From assembly GCA_032719365.1 (NCBI GenBank), contig CM064875.1, positions 18,389,674 to 18,453,673 of the forward strand: a stretch of 64,000 nt of DNA. Direction: 5' to 3'. Shown here one piece after another: positions 12,933-22,546 of this stretch. Below the pieces are notes generated by a model, which had not been told where the DNA came from, searched no databases, and saw only the letters and a program-made list of their open reading frames with translations. Source of the stretch: Prinsepia uniflora (Eukaryota; Streptophyta; Magnoliopsida; Rosales; Rosaceae). The translations under genes and the position numbers were made by a program. Positions within the stretch are counted from its first letter, which is position 1; every line of letters starts with the position of its first letter.

Positions 12933-13790
12933 TCAGGCATAGTGGCCCGCTCCTCCACAAGCAAAGCAATTAACTGTCCTCGGTCCATCCCAAGACCCTC
13001 CTGATGCACCACTCCAAGCCTGATGCTGTCCAGAACTGAATCTCGATCCGCCCCTCTGAGAGTTCCCATGTCGACCTGACCAGCCACGACCACGTAAAGA
13101 TGAGGGTGCTCCTCGGTAATTTCCCCCCTTAGAGATCTTTGGGCCGGTTGGTCCAGGATGTGGACGATCCCGGCGCTGCCCCTCGCCTGTTGATTGTCGT
13201 GCCTGGTGTGCCGCCAGACTGGCCTCGACACGAACTGCAGCGTCGACCATGTCCCTCAGAGTCGCGTAGCTAGTAGCCGTCACACTTGCCCGCAACTCTC
13301 CTCGGAGTCCCAACTCAAATCGTTGACATTTTTCCTCCTCAGTACTCACGAAAGCTGCGGCAAAACGGGAAAGCTTCCCGAAAGTCTGCTCGTAATCTGC
13401 CACAGACATATCTCCCTGTTCCAGCCGCAGGAACTCTGCCTCTCGTGCCATGCGAAATGAACGCGGGTAATACTGATCTAAGAATCGGGCACGAAAGACC
13501 TCCCATGTGGTGGTGTGAACAGTCCACCCGGACATCTCAAGACCATGCCACCATTGATAAGCTCCGCCTTCGAGTAAGAAGGCCGCCAGTGCCACCCGCT
13601 CGCCGGGTGGGCAGTGCATCACGGTGAAGATTCTTTCCCATTTCGCAATCCACTCATGGGCATCCTCGGGGTTTGATCCCCCGCTGAACGGTGTGGCTCC
13701 CAACCTTTGAGCCCGCTCAATGCTAGCACATTCCATCTCTCTCGCGATTTCCTCGTCAGTTCGTGTTTGAGGAATTCTCCTTGGAGGCAT
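12933..13790 (-). pseudogene. Ty3/gypsy gag, interrupted by a TGA inside the zinc knuckle
   Basis: The frame starts MPPRRIPQTRTDEEIAREM and carries the retrotransposon gag core (for example EWIAKWERIFTVMHCP, QWWHGLEMSG, FLDQYYPRSFRMAREAEFL). It ends in a basic, glycine-rich region and a CCHC zinc knuckle CFACGGAGHYA. The codon after YA is TGA at 12933-12935, and the last cysteine of the knuckle follows two codons later in the same frame. The family normally has arginine there, so this is most simply a CGA-to-TGA change. The start at 13790 is the first ATG after the primer-binding site and gives the usual gag N-terminus. Gag forms the particle that packages the element RNA. Confidence 0.9.
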
Positions 13791-13878
13791 AACCCGCTGT
13801 TAAGAGGCATAGATTAGATACTGACATCTTTTAAACTAAGTACTGACCACTAGTCTAGCATGCTGACCACAACCTAGT

Positions 13879-13890
13879 GCTCTAATACCA
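13879..13890 (-). other. Primer-binding site, initiator methionine tRNA type
   Basis: On the minus strand the bases read TGGTATTAGAGC, three bases after the end of the 5' LTR. It differs by one base from TGGTATCAGAGC, which is complementary to the 3' end of initiator tRNA-Met and is the usual primer site of plant LTR elements. The 88-bp leader between here and the gag ATG shows nothing else recognisable. Confidence 0.85.
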
Positions 13891-13893
13891 AGT

Positions 13894-16399
13894 TGACAGG
13901 ACCCGCCCCGATCCCCCTGGGACCACCCGGGACGTGCCCTGCTCCCGTCTGACACCCGACATTAAAGTACCAAAAATGCCCTTATTGAAGATGAAATGCA
14001 TAAAGAAAACCAAAGTTAAGTCATACATAGAACGCCACACAAATACACGAATACAAATAGTGTCAGACAAGGGATAGTTCCCGAATACAGTTTATTGAGC
14101 ACGACTCTAGACACACTACGTGCCAACCTACCCAGCAGTAGGGTTCAGGTACGCAACGTAAACCTATGCCTCTTCCTCCTCGGGATCCTCCTCTTCCTCC
14201 TCCTCGGGATCCTCCTCCTCGAAAGCACTACCTGGAGGGGTAGTAAAACAACAAAGGTGAGTGGGCCGAAACTCAAGGTTTACAAAGTAGTTTACCATTT
14301 CGAAAACATATAGCTTTTCCCCTCCGTTTTCCGAAAAGACATGCATAGTATCATAAACCACAAAACCATATAGTCATAAGCAGAATAATATCAACATATT
14401 ATAATCTTAGTCACTGCACTATACATCCCAACCCTGACATCCCAGATGCCTGACGTCCCAGACGCCCGATAAGGTCACAGTCTCAAGGCTACGCGTGCCA
14501 CCCGGGGTCTCAATCCCGAGTCCAAATCCCGAACCTAGTCCGAGCATGGCATTCTAGATGCCTGACGTCCCAGACGTCCAATAGTAGCAATCCTGCTCCT
14601 GAGTCACTCTACGGTCCGGTCCCTCGGTAGAACGACTCCTCACAGGCAATGCGCCGTGACCACTCCGGTGTACCTACATCCGGAGGAGATAGAATCCTAG
14701 GGTAGATCTATACAGTGCAGTACCACAGATAATATCGAGATCCATTATACATATATATGACTCCAAACCATTCATAAACAACCAGACGGGTCTCATGCCC
14801 AAACATCGTAATACGTGCCATAAATCATACACAAGATAAACAGATACTTTTACTTGAATCACATATAGATATAGTAGAAAGTAAAACAGTTATGCATGCC
14901 GAAGTTTAGTGAAATCAAAGGCCCACTCACAGTACAATCCCGCTGCAATCTCGAGCGTAAAGCCCCGTCCAAGGGTTAAAGTACAATTCCTGTCATGCCC
15001 AAAACATACGTAAAGGTCACTTTAAGTCCCTACCAAACAACTAAGAAACCCTAGACTGAAACCGGCCCGGGAAAGCCGTCCGAACACGCTTCCCAAGGTA
15101 TCAAACCCTAAATTGACCAACTTAACGATCTCCGATCGACACGAAACCACCGCCATTGGATCCGTATCGTCGAAACCTTGAAAATGGCACTGGTCCCACA
15201 CAAAATACTGTTCACACGCGCCCCCCACGCGCCGGTCAACCCTCTGGTCAACAGTGCTACAGTGATGCTGACGTCAGCATGACGTCACTGCTGACGTCAG
15301 CATGACGTCATCACTGACAGTGTCAGAGGACACGTGTCAACAGCTCATTGGTCCCTGGCCTGACAATATTCTGACATGATGACATCATCATGACGTCACT
15401 GCTGACGTCAGCATGATGACGTCATCAGCTACAGTAACCGGGTCTGCGAATCGGGTCACCGCAGACCCACGGTTCGACCCGATCACAGATCGTGATTCCG
15501 ACCACCAAAATCGATGGGATTTGTTCCTATGAACTCGTCTGAACATGTTCTATGGCTCTGTGTAATCAAAACTGGATTTTAAGATCGAGAAACCACCTGA
15601 AAAACGACGGGGAACTGGCTGCCGGTTCTAGTTCGTCTTCTCCGGCGAGCCGTCACGCTTCCAGCCACCAACTCTGGTCCAAAATGATCGTCTAGTCCCC
15701 TAGGTTAAGTCTCAAAAACAACCAAACAAGTTTAACGTTAAAAACGGACGGTTCGAGGCAGGGAAGGAAAATCGGCCTTCTCGGGTTTGCAGGCTTACCG
15801 CCGCCATGTCGCCGCCGTGGGCTGCCCAGTCCAGTCCTACGCCGTCCAGAGGTCACAACGGTCCTAACCCTAGGTTGGTTCGAGCCCAGAAGTCACGGTT
15901 TGGATGGTTGGATGGTTTTGGGCTGCACGGGTTCCTCTCGGGTTTGTGGGTTTTCCGGGTTAAAGTAAATCAGATTCTAATATTTTAATATTATTTTAAG
16001 TTCCGAGTCTCGGTTAGTTCGGTTACGTTCTTGACCATAACTTTTTCGTCGTAAGTCTGATTTCAGCGTGCCGCCTGTCTACGGATTCGTATCGATGAGA
16101 CCTACGTAACGGTTATTGGCCCTCGTCCGTTGGACTTCCCGGGTCAAAAGTCAACATTTGGCCCCCAAATGGCCAAATTACCAAAATGCCCCTCGACTTC
16201 CGAACGTCACAACTTCTTCCTCGAACGTCGGAATCGAACGTGCCACCTGCCTATGAACTCGTGACGTCCTAAACTACGTCACGGTCACGTGTCAAAGTCC
16301 TAAATACTTCCCGAGGTAAAAGTCAACTTTCCCCCCCCCTCAGGGGCAAAACGGTCATTTTACAATAAAATAATAATTACGAAAGTTCGGGTCGTTACA
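13894..16399 (-). repeat. 5' LTR of the complete gypsy element, with an internal deletion (2506 bp)
   Basis: It is nearly identical to 6477-9322 but lacks the equivalent of 8525-8883. The junction is at 15957-15961 (GGGTT), and GGGTT flanks the missing segment in the other LTR. It also has 20 extra bases near 14556 that make a second copy of a local GATGCCTGACGTCCCAGAC-like motif. The missing segment contains the shared palindrome and the A/T-rich stretch next to it, so the putative promoter is gone from the LTR that would start transcription. Confidence 0.95.
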
Positions 16400-16841
16400 T
16401 CCCTCGTACCCAACAACTCTGGATACAGTCACCCTGACAACTCGTACGAGAAAAGGAAACGTCCCCTTAACGTCCCTGATTCCCAACAACCGTAACTACA
16501 ACCACTCTCGATAGTAGTACCTGCCACAGACTCGTGCAGACCTAACCACTAGACATAGCTATCGAGACTCCGCATCCAACGAAATCCATCGCCTGTACTA
16601 ACTACTCCATATGGCCCCACACTTCCAATCACGACAGACCTATTGTAGCCCCAGTATCAAGTGCTGAACCAAGATGATCCACGATTTAATCGTAATAACT
16701 ATCGTACCGGCATCCTAACTATCAGGTTGATAACAAACTGTAGTCCATAGAGACATCACATCCTCAACCTGCGCTTCACTTAGAGAGCAAAATCTGCTCT
16801 GGAACTCAGAGTAACATGAGCAACCCTGCTCTGATACCACC
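16400..16841 (-). other. Right part of a non-coding element interior, with a perfect primer-binding site
   Basis: After the TCCCT duplication this sequence continues the interior left at 6471. No gag-like frame is visible on either strand. Positions 16828-16839 read TGGTATCAGAGC on the minus strand, an exact match to the initiator tRNA-Met primer site, two bases before the LTR that starts at 16842. It is therefore the 5' end of the interior of a minus-strand LTR element that appears to lack coding capacity. Confidence 0.7.
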
Positions 16842-19738
16842 TGTTAGGACCCGTCCCAATCCCCCCAGGATTAACGTGGGACGTTCCTGATCCCGTTTAA
16901 CATGGAGTGTCAGACAAGGGAAATTTCAACTTTAACCTGCTTGGGCTTCAGAGTACGCCAAGATCTAGAGGAGGTATGTGATGCCTCGGTCTCTTCTACA
17001 GCCCGCATTTGCTGTCAACCTGAAGGGAGTCAAAACATTTAAAAGCTGTGAGTGGACAAAACAATAATTTATAAAAACATTTTCATAAAGATATTTGTAC
17101 CCTTCACTAAAAAGCATGCATGCATTCGAAAACTATTTATCCAAAAGAAACATATGTGGGAACTAAGCCCAAAACCATAATGACACCAACTGTACGGGCC
17201 ACTGCCCAAATCCACATGGGACTCAGCCCAAAACCAGTACATCATATATCATATAACATATACATATAAATCACATAACCAATCCTGTCACGGTTTCTAA
17301 AGCTACGCGCGTGCTACCCGGGGTCTTAAAGCCCAAGTCTCCTCAGGGTCCACCCAGGTCAATGTCCGCAGATCAATGACCCTCTTTGAGGATTACAATC
17401 CAAGCCCTCCTGAAAGTAAGGTACCCAACGGGGGCGACTCCACTCAGTTAGTGCTCCGTGACTACTCCGGGGTCCACCCAGGCCAATGACCCTCCCTGGA
17501 GTAGACATTCCAAATAAGGAAGGTATATGAATACATATACATCGAAAACATTCTTAAAACCTTTCAAGGGATTCATGCCCGGTTCCCATAAACCGTCATG
17601 AATCCGGAAATCCATTTAGGGTCCCCGACCCAAAATCATAAATGTAACCAACTAAGTCTCGTGCCCGAACTCTTGACTCAACTGGGCATCGTGTTAGATA
17701 TCTCAGGGTCAGTCACGACTCCAATCCTAGTGATGTGTGCAACCATCCGTCCAGGACCACTTTCAATCCCGGTATGTCGTCGTGAACATATCAACTGACG
17801 CGACCACCTCTAGATCATAGTGAACCTATCACCGCTCGATATCCTGAACTGTCAGCACTCCGAAGTCGAGCCTCCAGTGGCTGTTCGACAACAAATCGTG
17901 CATCGCGACCTCTCCGGAAGGAACACATTCCAGTCTGAAGGCGAGCGTCCTATCGTCTGTCGCCGTGCACAAGGCACTCGCCACGACCACGACTCAAACC
18001 CGTATGTCATCAATAGGGCTACATGCCCGAGACAAAACCAAATGGGTCTCATGCCCGAGTTTATCCTTTTTAAATCCAAAACCATTTCATTTAAACCATC
18101 GTAGAAATACAAATCCGTATAGGCACCGTATAAGGCCGAAACCTCGAAATAAGTGTCAATACGTCACCACACACAAATGCACTCAAGGCATCATAAAACA
18201 AGTATTTAAAACACATAATAAACATTTATGCATGCATCAATTTAGAAAATAAGGTCCACTCACATACCGTCCGAGCTGCCGCCTCAATACGCGTGCCATA
18301 TGGCTCTCCTGGGCCAATCACTGTCACCGGGACTCCTAAACCTGTCCAAATCACTTTAGAGGGTTACTAAATACCTTATTAACCTCTCACTAAAGCCCTG
18401 TAAGTTTCCCGAATTTTTAACTAATTTTAAAGTCGATCCTAAATCTTCGAACGTCCCGAACAATATCGAGACGGTGTCCGATCGACACAAAACTAGTCCC
18501 AAAATGTTCGTTACATCGAATAGAGTAATTCACATGTTGGAAAATTTCCCAAAATACCCCTCAAGTGCCCCCACATGCGGTTTGAATCCCCCTGCGCGTG
18601 AAATCCACGCGCCAAACAGTGTCACCCCTAACCTCTCAACAAACCCGGTTCAGACCGGTTCGAACCGGTTCTGTCCAACTGAACCGGCGATCACGGTTCA
18701 ACCCTATAACTCACCCTTTTTCGATCCATTTCAATCCAGTTTTAATCCTAAAGGTTCCTAGCATTAAACCCTATCGATCTAGCTATTAAAAATCATGAAA
18801 AACGGTTGAGAAATTACCTCCATAATCGAAGCTTGAACCGGGCACCTGCAATCGATTGCCGCCGTGGTGTTAGACCATCCTACCCCTCGAAATCGATCCA
18901 AAAATTCCCCTAAGGTCACCTGAAACAAGACCCAACCTTTAGAATCAATCGAAAACCCCTAGAAATCAAAGTCCAAAATTCGAATAGCTTCCCATGGTTT
19001 CGGGTTTCCCCCGTTGTGGCCACCGTCGTGGCCCATCATCCATTCCCATGCCATCCTAGTCTCTCCCAGTCCTCAACTAGCACACAAAAATGGTTATGGT
19101 GGTGAGATGTGTGTTTGGTTATTCAAAGAAAATGGACAAATGGAGGGGGAAAGGTGTTCAGGTTGTCATAGGAAATAGAGAAGATGATTGATGATCAGGT
19201 GAGAGAGGGAAGGGAATGGACGGTCAAGATTGAGAGATTAGATGAGATGGATGGCTGGGATTAAGAGATGAGATGAGTGGGAATTATAAAATAATATAAA
19301 TAATATTATTTTAATCCAAATCTCACCAATCAATGTTGAGATCCACAATTTGGGGTTAATGACCAATAGGATGAGTGACACTTGTCACTCATCCATGGGT
19401 CCCACTTAAATATTTGCCCAATCAGATATCATCACATCATCCCCATCTCGTAATATGTGCATAGTGAAATTGAACTTCCGTGAACCATAACTTCTCCGTT
19501 CGACGTCCGATTTCGGCGTGTCGCCTGTCTAGGGATTCGTATCGACTCAATCTATGTAACGATCCTTGGCGCTCGACCATCGGACCTCTCGGGTCAAAAG
19601 TCAACATTTTGACCATGATTAGGGGCAAAACAGTCATTTTGCATCGTTCGTTCGATTTCGCTCAACTAATCACCGATTAACCTCACTAATCTTGATTAGT
19701 CACTAATCTAATCTCGGAATTCGGGACGGGTCGTTACA
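16842..19738 (-). repeat. 5' LTR of the non-coding gypsy-type element (2897 bp)
   Basis: It starts TGTTAGGACCCGTCCC and ends GGGACGGGTCGTTACA. It is related to the other long LTRs but clearly diverged from 2212-5476, which is the only candidate for its 3' partner. It holds one copy, not two, of the promoter-side unit, the 26-bp palindrome at 19369-19394, and an A/T-rich TATA-like stretch near 19285-19310. The flanking TCTAT at 19739 has no match beside 2212. It is followed by 28 bp of purine-rich sequence and then by the next LTR. Confidence 0.8.
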
Positions 19739-20649
19739 TCTATGAGCTTAAAAAAGGAAGAAAGTATGTAAGGACCCGTCTCGAATTTACGAGATTAATT
19801 AAGAATTAATGATGGATTATCGAGAAGTAATTAAGAAATAATCAAGGGTTAGAGGAAGATTTAGGTAAAATGATGATTTTACCTGTGGAAAGGATAAAAA
19901 GTTGACTTTTGACGTGTCAAGACCCATCCCAAATCCCCCGAGATTAACGTGGGACGCGCCTGATTACGTCTGACACGAAGTGTCAGACTAGGGAAATTTC
20001 TGTCTCTAGCCCTCACCGGGCTTCTAGACTACGCCAGGATCGTAGGAGGAGGAGTGTGATGTCTCGTCTCTGCAACAGCCCACATCCGCGATCAACCTGA
20101 AGGGCATTAAAACATTAAAAGTCGTGAGTGGACAAAACAAGCATTTCATTAAAAATATTTTCACATAAATACATTTATGCCCTCCACTAAAAGCATATGC
20201 ATGCATTCAAAAACCATTTATCAAACGTTCATAAAAACCATTTGAAAACATATTCTCAAAACCTTTCAAGGGTTCATGCCCGGTCCCCATAAACCGTCAT
20301 GACCCATAAAAACCTTCCGAGGGTTCATGTCGGTCCCCATAAACCGTCATGAACCATAAATCCATTTATGGGTCCCCGACCCGAAATCACAATAAAATCG
20401 TCAATCTATACATGTGGGAACTCAGCCTAAATCTAGTTCGAGCTCTATCTCTGAATCTAGTCCACACATCTCTCTGGAATCTGGTCCGGAACCACAACAT
20501 AATTCATATCTCCCACTCCTGGAACGGGATCCCTATGGGGATACCCACTCTAGTTTGTGGATCGTGACTCTCCAGGTCGACGTCTGGAGGAGATCATATA
20601 ATCATATGGAGGGTTTATATACATTTTAAAATACTTTCTTTCTTTCTCA

Positions 20650-21060
20650 AAACACATTTCAACTGGGTCTCATACCCGATTCATCTCAACAGGATTCCTC
20701 GAATCCGATTCAAATCCATTTCACAGGCCTCGGCCTAAATCCACAGTTCAATAGGGTCTCATGCCCGAATTCTCATTTCATAAACTGAACTGGGCCTCAA
20801 GTCCGATGTTACAATCAACAGGGCCTCAAGCCCGATACCACCGCTAACTGGGCCCTAAGCTCGAAACCACAAATCAACAGGGCCTCAAGCCCGATTTCAC
20901 AACCAATAGGGCCTCAAGCCCGGATCATAAATCAACGGGACCCTCGGTCCGACCGTATATTTCAAATGGACCCTCGGTCCGATTCCTCGTCAAATCAAAT
21001 GGACTCCAAGTCCGAGAATTCGTAAATCAAATGGGCCTCATGCCCGAGTTCATATTTCCA
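20650..21060. repeat. Array of about twelve covarying mini-hairpins
   Basis: Successive units read GGGTCTCATACCC, GGATTCCTCGAATCC, AGGCCTCGGCCT, GGGCCTCAAGCCC, GGACCCTCGGTCC (twice) and GGACTCCAAGTCC, separated by 12-25 bp of A/T-rich spacer. The stems differ between units but stay self-complementary. Confidence 0.75.
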
Positions 21061-22546
21061 AATCCAAAATCCATTTATTAAACCCTCGTTGAAAACCTAG
21101 CACGTATGAGCATCGTATAAAACCGTAAATCTTGAAATACGTGCAAATACGTAAATCCTAGGCTACCACAAACAAATGCACTCAAGGAATCACAAAATAT
21201 ATTCTAAAACAATTATAAAACATTTATGCATGCATCAAATTCATAAAACAAGTCCACTCAGTGATCGTCCGAAGCCGCGCCTCGATACGCATGCCATAAG
21301 CCTCTCCCGGGCCAATCGTCGCCTCCGGGATTCCCGAACCTGCCCAAAATAATTTAGAGGGTTACTAACTACTTATATAACCCCTCAATAAAGTCCCATA
21401 ATTTTCGGAATTTCTAACTATATTTAAAAGCTAACCTAAACCTTCGGACAACCTGAACTATATCGAAACGATCTCCGATTGACACGAAACCAGTTCCAAA
21501 ATGTTCATTACATCAAATAGATGATTTGACATGTTGAACACTTCCCCAAATTCCCTGCCACGTACTGTCACGCGCTGAAGGAGTGGCATGCGCGTGGGCC
21601 TCACGCGCTGGTGACTATTCATCTTCTCCAGCGACTGAACCGGTCCGACCGATTTTCCTATGCAGTCTGGTCCAGCTGGACCGGCGTGACCGGTCCAGCC
21701 ACCCTCCTCCCTCATTTTTCGTCCAAAATTCTCCTTTTTGATCCCAAACTTCCTATTTTGATGTTTCCTATCTATTCCTATCAAAAGAATTAACCAAAAA
21801 CACCTAAAATCCATGGTTCCATTTGAACCCCACGACCCAAACTTCTCATTTTTCTTCCCACGGCTCCTCAGCCGTCAACCACCACCAAAACCCTCATAAA
21901 ACCTTCCTAACAACCTAATAAGGTCATCATAATCATCCAAAATCAACCATAACGTCAAAATAAAAAAATAAAAAAAAAAAAGGAAAATGGGCCTTACCGA
22001 GCAATCGGTTTTCCTTGGCCATCACCGCTGTGCACGGCGGTCCAGACAACCCCCAGCCACCATCTGCCTCCTCTGTCTCTCCCCATCAGTCCAACAGCAC
22101 GGATGGAAATGGATTTTGGGATTGGGTTGGATTGGTATGAAATAGTGAGATCGGGTTGCATGGATTAAAAATGATCGATGAAGGAAAGGGGAGGATATGC
22201 ATGAATGGGAACTGATGGCCACTGGATGAGTGACACTTTTCACTCATCCATTAGTTCAATGACAAATATCTGGGCCCCACTTAATTCCAAAAGATCTGTT
22301 TCGTAATTCGTGCAATAGTACATTCGGACTTCCATGAAATGTAACTTTTTTATCGAACATCCGAATTAATCGTGCCGCCTGTCTACGGATTTGTATCGTC
22401 TCGATCTACATAACGGTCTTCAGCCCTCGGCCATCGGACCTCCCGGGTCAAAAGTCAACTATTTTCCCCTTTTCAACTAAATTACCCCCCGAACTTTCGA
22501 AAATCACAACTTCTTCCTCGAACGTCAGAATTGGGCGTGCCACCTA

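Larger units (their letters stand above)
6477..16399 (-). mobile_element. Complete Ty3/gypsy retrotransposon, Tekay/Del chromovirus type
   Basis: Two near-identical LTRs (6477-9322 and 13894-16399) flank a single gag-pol region read from the minus strand. The element is bounded by the 5-bp target duplication TCCCT at 6472-6476 and 16400-16404. A primer-binding site for initiator methionine tRNA lies beside the right LTR and a purine-rich tract beside the left LTR. So the right LTR is the 5' LTR. Apart from indels I counted roughly 22 substitutions between the LTRs over about 2.48 kb, near 1%, which indicates a recent insertion. The domain order gag, protease, reverse transcriptase, RNase H, integrase, chromodomain-like tail, together with the very long LTRs, fits Tekay/Del. 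It is not autonomous as it stands: gag has an in-frame stop, the integrase end has a frameshift, and the 5' LTR has a 359-bp deletion. Confidence 0.95.

Noticed and set aside
16828..16839. tRNA gene
   Set aside because: Only 12 bases match initiator tRNA-Met, exactly at the LTR edge: a primer-binding site.
2212..19738. The LTRs at 2212-5476 and 16842-19738 as the two ends of one element
   Set aside because: Orientation and layout fit, but the sequences are clearly diverged, lengths and unit numbers differ, and the outer flanks CGAAA and TCTAT do not match. Kept only as a possibility.
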